In this document: piece after piece, positions 6,537 to 12,802 of the stretch
Numbering within the stretch: position 1 is the first letter of the stretch
How the letters are laid out: the number at the start of each line of letters is the position of its first letter
Origin: an uncultured Corynebacterium sp.
GTDB taxonomy: Bacteria > Actinomycetota > Actinomycetes > Mycobacteriales > Mycobacteriaceae
NCBI RefSeq assembly: GCF_902489365.1
Contig: NZ_CABTZR010000061.1
Span: 1 to 13,493 of the forward strand
Direction of reading: 5' to 3'
Length of the DNA stretch: 13,493 nucleotides
Position numbers and translations under genes: made by a program
The notes under the pieces: generated by a model
Database searches by the model: none
Seen by the model: the letters and a program-made list of their open reading frames with translations, nothing else
What the model was told of the DNA's origin: nothing

Positions 6537-7775
6537 ATGCATCCCCCTAGAAACAGTGGTGGCAAAGGGTTTTTATCTATCTACACCTTGACCGCCACAT
6601 ATTTTTTATTGTCAGTGTGCGGGTCAATGACCAGCCTCTCGATCTCACTCCACTTCGCCGAACTCAACAAGGGCGAATTGTTGGTGGCAAGCATCTTCAT
6701 CTCGGGTACTTGCGCTCAAGTTTTTGCAGTCCCCTTTCTGACCCCACTCTTCAACAAATTCAACAGCTATCACATTGCGCTTGCTGCACTTTTCTTAGAT
6801 CTTCTGGGCTTGTTATCAATGGCGGCCTATCCAGAGCCATTGATCCTCATTCTTGGAAACCTCGTCACCGCATGCTTAAGCGGCCTGTCAATTCCATCCA
6901 TTTTCACCATCGCTGATTCTCAGGTCGGCGAAGGACAGCAGGCGAAAGCCTTCTCCCTCTTAGATACAGCCCGCCTTTGCGGCGGATTCCTGGGCCCGCC
7001 TCTAGGCGGATTACTACTGGACCAAAGAAACCTGCAGACAGCGCTTTTCGTTGAAGCCTGCGCTGTTGGACTCTCGCTGCTTGCTTTTTATTTCCTTTAT
7101 AAATCCTCGCCCCAGAAAACACTGCTTCATCCAGAAACCAAAGACTCTTCACCAAGTTTTCTCCACAAGGTCCTCGAAGCACCTTCTCTTTTGCTAAAGA
7201 ATAGAAGCGCTCGGTCCGCGTTAACCAGCATTTGGGGAGCAATTATCTGCACCTCGATTTTCAACGTTTCGCTTGTCTTCTATGCGACAAAGACCCTCCA
7301 CGTAAGCGGTACGTTATATGCCATCATTGCCCAAGCATTTATCGTGGGCCGCATCTTTGGCGCACGGCTTTCAGCTCGCCTTCACTCACAGAACGCCGAG
7401 AAGGTCCTGACCGGGGCAGGATTCGCTATGGGGTGCTTCATTGCTTTACCTGGACTATTTCCCTCGCTGTGGCTCTGTATTCCATGCTTCTTTCTTGGCG
7501 GAGTCTGCAATGCCGCTCAGGTAGCCGCACTACGAATAGTCGTTGTCGGATCCGTACCTGATGAAGTGAAACCCAAAGCCCTTTCTACGATGGGTTCAAT
7601 TAACAGCTCCGCAATGCTTATTGGATACATCATCGGAGCACCTGTTGTAAGTGCCATTGGCCCAGCCGCGGCCCTTGTCGTATCAGGGTTCGGCACCTCT
7701 ATCCTCACTGCGGGGCCAACGCTGAAGGCCACCATGTACGGTGCCTCCGGTAACCAAGACAACGACATCAAATAG
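6537..7775 (+). CDS. MFS transporter, probable efflux permease
   Basis: This 412-residue protein has about 12 hydrophobic segments, the first at roughly residues 12-34, and the layout of the major facilitator superfamily: a glycine-rich TM5 region (LLDTARLCGGFLGPPLGGLLLD), a charged central loop at about 190-225 (KSSPQKTLLHPETKDSS), then a second six-helix half. Motif A after TM2 is degenerate (TPLFNKFNSYH instead of the usual G-x-L-a-D-r-x-G-r-k-x), so the protein is a divergent member. The substrate is unknown; export of a drug or small metabolite is usual for this size. Base composition is clearly lower in GC than the flanking genes, with many codons ending in A or T, which suggests acquisition by transfer. 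Its start depends on the preceding short ORF. No clear terminator follows. Confidence 0.82.
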   Translation: MHPPRNSGGKGFLSIYTLTATYFLLSVCGSMTSLSISLHFAELNKGELLVASIFISGTCAQVFAVPFLTPLFNKFNSYHIALAALFLDLLGLLSMAAYPEPLILILGNLVTACLSGLSIPSIFTIADSQVGEGQQAKAFSLLDTARLCGGFLGPPLGGLLLDQRNLQTALFVEACAVGLSLLAFYFLYKSSPQKTLLHPETKDSSPSFLHKVLEAPSLLLKNRSARSALTSIWGAIICTSIFNVSLVFYATKTLHVSGTLYAIIAQAFIVGRIFGARLSARLHSQNAEKVLTGAGFAMGCFIALPGLFPSLWLCIPCFFLGGVCNAAQVAALRIVVVGSVPDEVKPKALSTMGSINSSAMLIGYIIGAPVVSAIGPAAALVVSGFGTSILTAGPTLKATMYGASGNQDNDIK

Positions 7776-7940
7776 CATTTAATTCTGCAGTAAATCTACT
7801 TCGTCAGTTATCCGGAGATATAGCAAAAATGTAGCCATGACTACCGGCACACCACGGAACGAAACTATCCTCTATCCCGCAACGGTAGAGTTGACGCCAT
7901 TTAGCCCATCTGACCCCACAACTCACACGGAGCTATCCTC

Positions 7941-8396
7941 ATGGCCCACTTTTCTGCACGCCAGCTCAAGCGCTTCATGGGATTCTGGCCGCCCTTTTTA
8001 GGCGCTGGCATCAAGGTCCAAGAATTCGCTGATGACGGCACCCGCGTCGTTGTCAGCCACAGGCCGAATATGCTGACCAAGAACGCCATGGGCGTGGCCT
8101 TCGGCGGCACGCTCTCCGCCATGACGGATCCATTCTTCATGCTCGCCTCCATGCACCGTCTGGGCAAGGAGTACCGCATTTGGGATGCCGCTGGTGAGAT
8201 TAAGTATCTCAAACCCGGCCGCGGCACGGTCACCGCCGATATGCGCATCCCCGAGGAGACCTACGCGCTCATCAAGGAGAAGACGGCCAACGGCGAGAAG
8301 TACCTGCATTGGTTCGACGTGGACATCCTTGATGAGGAAGGCGACGTCGTCGCCCATGTGCGCCGCCAGGTGTACTACCGGCGCAAGCAGAAATAA
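7941..8396 (+). CDS. DUF4442 / PaaI-like hotdog-fold thioesterase-type protein
   Basis: At 151 residues this is the size of a single hotdog domain. The pattern NMLTKNAMGVAFGGTLSAMTD (43-63), with an Asn and a Gly-rich turn leading into the long central helix, then WDAAGEIKYLKPGRGTVTA (81-99), matches the DUF4442/PaaI-type acyl-CoA thioesterase-like group. Members may hydrolyse acyl-CoA or bind acyl groups; the substrate is not evident. Acidic residues in the helix start (Asp63) are candidates for catalysis. The start ATG 7941 has GGAG about nine bases upstream. GC-rich codon use returns here, so it belongs to the resident genome rather than to the low-GC regions on both sides. It appears to be transcribed alone. 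The hairpin CTGCG/CGCAG at 8414-8429 follows the stop but has no T tract. Confidence 0.8.
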   Translation: MAHFSARQLKRFMGFWPPFLGAGIKVQEFADDGTRVVVSHRPNMLTKNAMGVAFGGTLSAMTDPFFMLASMHRLGKEYRIWDAAGEIKYLKPGRGTVTADMRIPEETYALIKEKTANGEKYLHWFDVDILDEEGDVVAHVRRQVYYRRKQK

Positions 8397-8413
8397 GCAG
8401 CGAGTGCGAAAGC

Positions 8414-8429
8414 CTGCGCGTCGTCGCAG
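8414..8429 (+). terminator. Weak hairpin after the hotdog protein gene
   Basis: CTGCG (8414-8418) pairs with CGCAG (8425-8429) around a six-base loop, 18 bases after the stop codon. No T tract follows. It may end the upstream transcript, but the stem is short. Confidence 0.25.
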
Positions 8430-8441
8430 ATGCTGGGGTTA

Positions 8442-8510
8442 CCGGAGTATGTCCCAAAAATTCTGGCGCCGAGTTTGCCTGGTAGTTTGATTCCATTTTG
8501 TCCACACCGG
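8442..8510. repeat. Short imperfect inverted-repeat element
   Basis: The left end CCGGAGTATGTCCCAAAA (from 8442) and the reverse complement of the right end, CCGGTGTGGACAAAATGG (8510 back to 8493), share CCGG, GT, G and an A run in order. The unit is 69 bases and sits in the 250-base non-coding stretch between the hotdog gene and the DUF3644 gene. It could be a remnant of insertion-sequence ends or a MITE-like piece; the similarity is modest and may be chance. Nothing else convincing was seen in this stretch. Confidence 0.2.
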
Positions 8511-8646
8511 GAAGTTATGTGTTGTGGAAGGCCTCGCGCCCGATTATGCTTGAGACACAACGTCAACCCGAGAAGGATAAAGCTGGGTTCCCGAATGGGA
8601 GTAGGGCTTCGGCCTGAGAATTCCTTTGCTCCGAGGGTTGGCGTTT

Positions 8647-9741
8647 TTACTTTGCTTTCGCCTTGGCCTGCAAGGCATCAATACACGTCCCTGGCTCTTT
8701 TTCGAGTTGTGCAACGATAAACTCGATTGCTCGCTGAGAGTATGTCCAGGATGAATTGGGTTCTCCAGCGGTGCTGCGATCGTGTGCGTACCTGTCATCC
8801 TCTTTAAATTGGAATACCTTATTGAAGAGATTGAAGTGCCACCGGTTGAATAACTTTTCCTCGCCTCGGAAGTAAATAGTGGTTTTCGACTTCCTTAACC
8901 TGTTTCGTACCTCTTTTACTGCATTACCAACTGTGTAAGGGTAATAGGAGGCAGCGTCTCGGATGTCTTTAACGATGGTGACGCCGGCTTCCGCATCTTT
9001 GTCGACATAGACGTTAAGATCGGCATCCTTCGCTTTCTTGACGATGCGCAGGTTTGTCTCGTAGATGACGGCAGCAGAACCCCCTTCTCCGGTTCCTGCC
9101 GCGTCGGCGGCTAGCTGACTCATCTTGAGAAGCTTCTCTGCGACATGAGGCTCATACTTCGTCCGAATCACGTCGGGGTCAATTGCACCGCGGCGCACGG
9201 CCAACGTCAAGTGATTCTCCGGTATTAAATCGCTAACGGATTCGCCATGAAGATCGAGGAGCTTATCTGCATAATTCATGACAGATTTTTGCAGGAACGG
9301 TCCGATGAAAATCTCATATTCATCAGTAATGAAGTGAGTATTAACATTACGGAAGCGAATGATTTCCGCCATGTTGATGCGCAGGGGATCTTTTTCATTC
9401 GTGAAAATCTTCTTGAGACAGTCTGCTAGAGCAATTGTCTTTCCAGATTCGTCCGAGTAATAGATCGACTCGATTCCCTGCTCTCGGACCAGGTACGCCT
9501 TGAGCATTAACTCCCATGCGTTGCAGAGAAAAATTGAACAGGTCTCCGCGTGGTATTTCAACGTTGGCCTGTTGTACAGCTCCACTGCAAGAGCAAAAGC
9601 TTCCTTACTCTTCTCTAGGAGCCTCTCAATGATCTCTTCCTGTCCCTTATCCACAAAGGACCATTCTAACTTCTGCTCCCGATTCACTTCTTCGGTGTTC
9701 TCAGCCTGTGCCCTGTCTACGCTCGGTAATAGCGCGGACAA
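8647..9741 (-). CDS. DUF3644 protein with HEPN-like motif, candidate defence gene
   Basis: The region at about residues 35-165 fits the DUF3644 family: EKSKEAFALAVELYNRPTLKYHAE, then FLCNAWELMLKAYLV, then IRFRNVNTHFITDEYE. The last contains R131-N-V-N-T-H136, an R-x4-H arrangement as in HEPN ribonuclease domains of toxin and abortive-infection proteins. A later part (about 265-350: YYPYTVGNAVKEVRNRL, then TYSQRAIEFIVAQLEKEP) looks like a separate, possibly nucleic-acid-binding, domain. The function is inferred, not shown. The longest frame starts at TTG 9741, with no Shine-Dalgarno; a GTG at residue 19 or 29 would also keep the whole domain, so the start is uncertain. GC is visibly lower than in holB and nag. 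The gene stands alone, its 5' end 32 bases from the terminator of tRNA-Thr, a common integration hotspot. Confidence 0.8.
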   Translation of the reverse strand: MSALLPSVDRAQAENTEEVNREQKLEWSFVDKGQEEIIERLLEKSKEAFALAVELYNRPTLKYHAETCSIFLCNAWELMLKAYLVREQGIESIYYSDESGKTIALADCLKKIFTNEKDPLRINMAEIIRFRNVNTHFITDEYEIFIGPFLQKSVMNYADKLLDLHGESVSDLIPENHLTLAVRRGAIDPDVIRTKYEPHVAEKLLKMSQLAADAAGTGEGGSAAVIYETNLRIVKKAKDADLNVYVDKDAEAGVTIVKDIRDAASYYPYTVGNAVKEVRNRLRKSKTTIYFRGEEKLFNRWHFNLFNKVFQFKEDDRYAHDRSTAGEPNSSWTYSQRAIEFIVAQLEKEPGTCIDALQAKAKAK

Positions 9742-9773
9742 TCTGGGCCGATTTAGTAGCCGGTGACGATAGG

Positions 9774-9805
9774 AAAATACCCCAGCTGGAACACTGTTCT
9801 AGCTG
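9774..9805 (-). terminator. Terminator of the tRNA-Thr gene
   Basis: On the minus strand CAGCT-A-GAACA is followed by TGTTC-C-AGCTG, a stem of about ten pairs with one mismatch, then GGGTATTTTCC. Hairpin plus T-rich tail begins eight bases after the encoded CCA, the classic arrangement for a tRNA gene. Confidence 0.7.
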
Positions 9806-9813
9806 AGGCTTAA

Positions 9814-9889
9814 TGGAGCCGCCTGCGAGAATCGAACTCGCGACCTTCTCATTACGAGTGAGATGCTCTACCGACTGAGCTAAGGCGGC
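9814..9889 (-). tRNA. tRNA-Thr, anticodon CGU
   Basis: The reverse strand folds into a full cloverleaf: acceptor GCCGCCT/AGGCGGC, D arm GCTC/GAGC, anticodon stem TCTCA/TGAGA with loop CTCGTAA (anticodon CGT in DNA), and T arm GCGAG/CTCGC with TTCGATT. The discriminator is T, and CCA is encoded (9814-9816). It reads ACG threonine codons. It lies about 100 bases downstream of holB on the same strand, with a terminator in between, and upstream of the DUF3644 islet, whose junction is at its 3' end. Confidence 0.97.
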
Positions 9890-9940
9890 ACGGTGCCGTG
9901 TGTATATGCACCGCGTGAGAGTTTAGCCTAGGCCGGGGCT

Positions 9941-9992
9941 GAGAAAGAAATCGGGCTACCACCTGCAGTGCCCTCGCAGCACACGTGCAGGT
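9941..9992 (-). terminator. Terminator after holB
   Basis: On the minus strand ACCTGCA, one bulged base and GTG pair with CAC and TGCAGGT (+ positions 9961-9970 with 9982-9992), giving about ten pairs around an 11-base loop. A T-rich run (ATTTCTTTCTC, 9941-9951) follows about ten bases later. The outermost base overlaps the holB stop codon. The T run is displaced, so it is likely but not textbook. Confidence 0.5.
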
Positions 9993-11200
9993 TAGCGCGC
10001 ACCGCAGGCCAGGCGCAGGCGGCCCACCATGCCATCGAAAGCCACCTGCGGAGTGACGTTCTGCGGCAGCTGCTCGCGGCAGGTGCGGATAGCGGCCTGG
10101 GCAGCCAGCAGGCCGTCTTCGCTCACGCGCTGGGCAAGTTCGCCGGCCAGGCCCGCGAAATCCGGGTGGGTCATCTCCACCTCGGCGCCGACTTTGAGCA
10201 TGAGCGCATCGCGGTAGATGCCGGCGAGATCCACCAAGGCGATGTCGAGGCCGTCGGCGATGCGTCGTTTAGCGCGCTTCTTGTGGAGCTCCTCCATATC
10301 CTTCAGGGCACTGCGGGCGTCGCGCTGCGCCTTCGTCGCGCCCTTGCCCTTGGCGCCAACGCCGAAGGATTGCTCAATCTTGGAGCGCTCCGCCTCCTCC
10401 GCCGCCGCGTGGGAGTCCTTGGCTTCCTTCTCAATGAACTTCAGCAGCGCTGTGACGGATTGAAAGGCCTGGGAGCCGTGGAAGACATCCTCAGCCAGGT
10501 TGATGGCCATGGCGCGGCGCTTCTGCGCGGCAGGTTCGTTGACCAGGTGTCGCGCACGGCCCACGTGGCGCAGGGTGGTCACGGCGGCCAGGCGGGCGTC
10601 ATCCTCGCTGGCGCCTTCGGCGACGAGCTGCTTGACGACGCCTTCCACACTCGGCGCCGGGATATAAAGGTGACGGCAGCGCGAGCGCAGCGTGACCGAG
10701 AAGTCCTCCGGGTCCTCCGAGGGCGCGACCATAATGATGACGGTGCGCTCCGGGGGCTCCTCCACGGTCTTCAGCAGCGCGTTGGCGGCCTCGTTGCGCA
10801 GGCGGTCGGCCTTGTTGAAGATCACTACCCGCCACGGCGCCACGCTCGGCAGGCTGGCTGCGCGCCCGATGACCTCACGGGCCTCACCCACGGTGATGAA
10901 CTGCTCCTGCGGGTCCACGTAGACCAAGTCGGTGTGCTCTTGATTGTCCAGGACGCTCTGGCAGGAGGGGCAGCGCCCACAGCCGGGGTTGCCGTTCTCG
11001 TCGGCGGACGTACACATGAGCGCCGCGGCGAAGCACTGCGCGGCCAGCGAACGTCCGGCACCCGGGGGCCCGGTGAATAGCCAGGAGTGGCTCATCGCCC
11101 GAGAGTCGCCCTCACCCCGCGCCGCGCGGGCAGCACTGAGGATGGTGTGGGAGACGGAGGGGGCGTCGGCAAGCCTTTCGGCAACGCTGGAGGTGTTCAC
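9992..11200 (-). CDS. holB: DNA polymerase III subunit delta'
   Basis: This is the delta' subunit of the clamp loader that places the beta clamp on DNA. With the start chosen it has 402 residues. Visible parts: an AAA+ fold with GPPGAGRS (44-51), where the Walker Lys is Arg, as in other actinobacterial delta' proteins that do not hydrolyse ATP; a zinc module with Cys63, Cys74, Cys77 and Cys80; ADRLRNEAANALLKTVEEPPE, the sensor-type helix; LRSRCRH after the core; then a charged helical region (AKGKGATKAQRDARSALKDMEELHKKRAK) and the C-terminal collar domain. The frame is open to ATG 11239, but GTG 11200 is preferred: a -10 TAGGCT ends seven bases before it, implying a leaderless message, and the longer start would overlap the divergent cyclase gene. 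The terminator overlaps its stop codon. Confidence 0.93.
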   Translation of the reverse strand: MNTSSVAERLADAPSVSHTILSAARAARGEGDSRAMSHSWLFTGPPGAGRSLAAQCFAAALMCTSADENGNPGCGRCPSCQSVLDNQEHTDLVYVDPQEQFITVGEAREVIGRAASLPSVAPWRVVIFNKADRLRNEAANALLKTVEEPPERTVIIMVAPSEDPEDFSVTLRSRCRHLYIPAPSVEGVVKQLVAEGASEDDARLAAVTTLRHVGRARHLVNEPAAQKRRAMAINLAEDVFHGSQAFQSVTALLKFIEKEAKDSHAAAEEAERSKIEQSFGVGAKGKGATKAQRDARSALKDMEELHKKRAKRRIADGLDIALVDLAGIYRDALMLKVGAEVEMTHPDFAGLAGELAQRVSEDGLLAAQAAIRTCREQLPQNVTPQVAFDGMVGRLRLACGAR

Positions 11201-11222
11201 TCGCCCTAGCCTACTGGGATAA
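11195..11222 (+). promoter_or_regulatory. Possible promoter of the adenylate cyclase gene
   Basis: TTCACT and, after 16 bases, GATAAC (each four of six to consensus) precede the cyclase start by about 16 bases. The boxes lie inside the divergent holB promoter, so polymerases would compete for the same stretch. Box positions are approximate and the match is moderate. Confidence 0.3.
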
Positions 11223-11235
11223 CTAGAGTTGTTAA
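11208..11235 (-). promoter_or_regulatory. Predicted holB promoter, leaderless
   Basis: On the minus strand TTAACA (11230-11235, five of six as TTGACA), a 16-base spacer and TAGGCT (11208-11213) form a good promoter. The -10 box ends seven bases before GTG 11200, so transcription probably starts at or next to the start codon. It overlaps the promoter region of the divergent cyclase gene. Confidence 0.6.
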
Positions 11236-11237
11236 TC

Positions 11238-12770
11238 ATGAACAGACTGATGCGTGGCGCCCGCTGGTTATGGGGTACTCAATGGCCGATGTACGCCGCG
11301 CTCGTCCTTGGAGCCAATATCATCGGCGCCATTGCGATCATGACCTTCGTGGTCTTCTTTCTCCCCATGCCGGAGATCTCCGATTTCATCGCCCACACGC
11401 CCCATCTGTGGACCTACGGCACGCTGTTCGTGACCTTTGCGGTCATCATCGGCATAGCGGTAACACTGCGGCTGTTCAGGCCGGTGTTGGACTGGCAGCG
11501 CAATCCTGATGACCATGACCCCAACATGGTGCGCAACCTGGTCCTGCGCATCCCGCTCCTCCAGGCCGGTGTGGCCGCGGGCGTGTGGCTGCTGGGCATC
11601 ATCTTGGCGGTGGTGCTGGCAGGCCAGCACTCGGCGCGGTTGGCCGTCGTAGTCGGTGTTTCTGCTGCATTGGCCGGCGGCCTCATCGTGCTGTTGACGT
11701 ACTTGCAGGCAGAGCGCCTCGTGCGCCCCGTGGCTGCGGAGGCCGTGGCCCGGCGCTTTGAGGATTCCACCCTGGAGCCGCCGATTAAGTACCGTCTGCT
11801 TTCCACGTGGCTCATGACCTCCGGCATCCCGCTCATCGGCATCATCCTGGTGCACCTGGGCCAGAAGATGGGGATGTTCACCGCCGATACCGCCGATATC
11901 ATCCCCGCCATCATCGCGCTGAGCATCACGGCGCTGGGCACGGGACTTATCGGCACCATGTTCGCCATGATGAGTGTGGTGGACCCCATCCTGGAGCTAC
12001 AGGACGCCATCAACCGCGTGCGCCGCGGCGAGAACGACGTCCAGGTGGATATCTACGACGGCTCCGAGCTCGGCGTGCTCCAGGCCGGCTTCAACGAGAT
12101 GATGCGCGGCCTGCGTGAGCGCCAGCGCGTGCGCGATATCTTCGGCCGCTATGTCGGCACTGAAGTGGCACAGCGCGCCTTGGAGGAACGCCCGGAGCTA
12201 GGCGGCGAGGACCGCAAGGTGGCGGTGCTGTTTATCGACGTCATTGGGTCCACCACCTTCGCCGTCAACCACACCCCGGAGGAGGTCGTGGAGGAGCTCA
12301 ACAAGTTCTTCGAGCACGTCGTTGAGGTGGTGCACCGCAATAAGGGCATCATCAACAAGTTCCAGGGTGATGCTGCTCTGGCCGTGTTCGGTGCCCCACT
12401 GACGGTCTACGATGCCAACTCCATGGCCCTGCAGGCCGCCCGCGAACTGCGCCAGGAGCTGCGCGGGCTGCGGCTGCAGGCGGGCATCGGCGTGGCCGCG
12501 GGCCACGTGGTGGCCGGCCACATTGGTGGTGCGGACCGTTTCGAGTACACCGTTATCGGTGATGCCGTCAATGAGGCCGCACGCCTGACCGAGCTGGCCA
12601 AGGACACCCCGGGCCAAGTGCTCACCAACTCTGCCACGCTGCGCGGAGCCAACGAGGCCGAGCAAGCCCGCTGGACGCTGATGAAGTCCATTGAGCTGCG
12701 CGGGCGTCGCCGCATGACGCAACTGGCGCGCCCGATTCGCCCGACCTTGGCGGAACGCGCTCTCGGATAA
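11238..12770 (+). CDS. cyaB: Membrane class III adenylate cyclase
   Basis: It makes cAMP from ATP. In corynebacteria cAMP is the effector of the global regulator GlxR, and a membrane cyclase of this build (six segments, HAMP, cyclase) is called CyaB. The 510 residues contain six hydrophobic segments (about 18-45, 60-83, 107-130, 136-156, 190-209, 221-249), a HAMP linker (about 250-298, DPILELQDAINRVRRGE), and a cyclase domain with metal ligands Asp334 (FIDVIGST) and Asp378, adenine-selecting Lys374 (NKFQGD) and Asp442, and transition-state Asn445 and Arg449 (GDAVNEAARL). All catalytic residues are present, so it should be active and specific for ATP. ATG 11238 is preferred to TTG 11229; AGAG lies nine bases upstream. 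It is divergent from holB and followed after 32 bases by the DUF418 gene. Confidence 0.92.
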   Translation: MNRLMRGARWLWGTQWPMYAALVLGANIIGAIAIMTFVVFFLPMPEISDFIAHTPHLWTYGTLFVTFAVIIGIAVTLRLFRPVLDWQRNPDDHDPNMVRNLVLRIPLLQAGVAAGVWLLGIILAVVLAGQHSARLAVVVGVSAALAGGLIVLLTYLQAERLVRPVAAEAVARRFEDSTLEPPIKYRLLSTWLMTSGIPLIGIILVHLGQKMGMFTADTADIIPAIIALSITALGTGLIGTMFAMMSVVDPILELQDAINRVRRGENDVQVDIYDGSELGVLQAGFNEMMRGLRERQRVRDIFGRYVGTEVAQRALEERPELGGEDRKVAVLFIDVIGSTTFAVNHTPEEVVEELNKFFEHVVEVVHRNKGIINKFQGDAALAVFGAPLTVYDANSMALQAARELRQELRGLRLQAGIGVAAGHVVAGHIGGADRFEYTVIGDAVNEAARLTELAKDTPGQVLTNSATLRGANEAEQARWTLMKSIELRGRRRMTQLARPIRPTLAERALG

Positions 12771-12784
12771 ATAAGTTTTTGTGG

Positions 12785-12796
12785 TTCTGGTAGCTT
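12785..12796 (+). promoter_or_regulatory. Extended -10 box before the DUF418 gene
   Basis: TGG followed by TAGCTT (12788-12796) is an extended -10 element ending six bases before ATG 12803. This predicts a very short or absent leader. No good -35 box is seen, which is usual with an extended -10. The GGGG before the start could also serve as a weak ribosome binding site on a transcript running in from the cyclase gene. Confidence 0.4.
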
Positions 12797-12802
12797 GGGG
12801 CC

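Noticed and set aside
7838..7990. ATG 7838 as a small gene before the hotdog gene
   Set aside because: No ribosome binding site, its frame runs into the hotdog gene out of phase, and it has no recognisable sequence.
8397..8646. Short open frames between the hotdog gene and the DUF3644 gene
   Set aside because: None has a Shine-Dalgarno, the translations (Cys/Arg-rich, for example around 8430-8640 on the + strand) match no family, and frames in both directions are equally open.
8442..9889. Direct repeat of the tRNA-Thr 3' end marking an attachment site
   Set aside because: I looked for a copy of the acceptor or T-arm sequence at the far side of the islet and found only 7-base matches (GCCTGCG near 8412), which is no better than chance.
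9968..11080. A 370-codon open frame on the + strand opposite holB
   Set aside because: A shadow of the delta' gene; no domain features, and it is composed mainly of Ala, Gly, Leu, Arg and His from GC-rich antisense codons.
10000..11200. Walker A Lys replaced by Arg in HolB as a sign of decay
   Set aside because: Arg at this place is usual in actinobacterial delta' subunits, which act as a rigid clamp-loader part and need not hydrolyse ATP.
11036..11239. holB start at ATG 11239
   Set aside because: It would overlap the divergent cyclase start, has no ribosome binding site, and lies upstream of a good TAGGCT -10 box that places transcription at GTG 11200.
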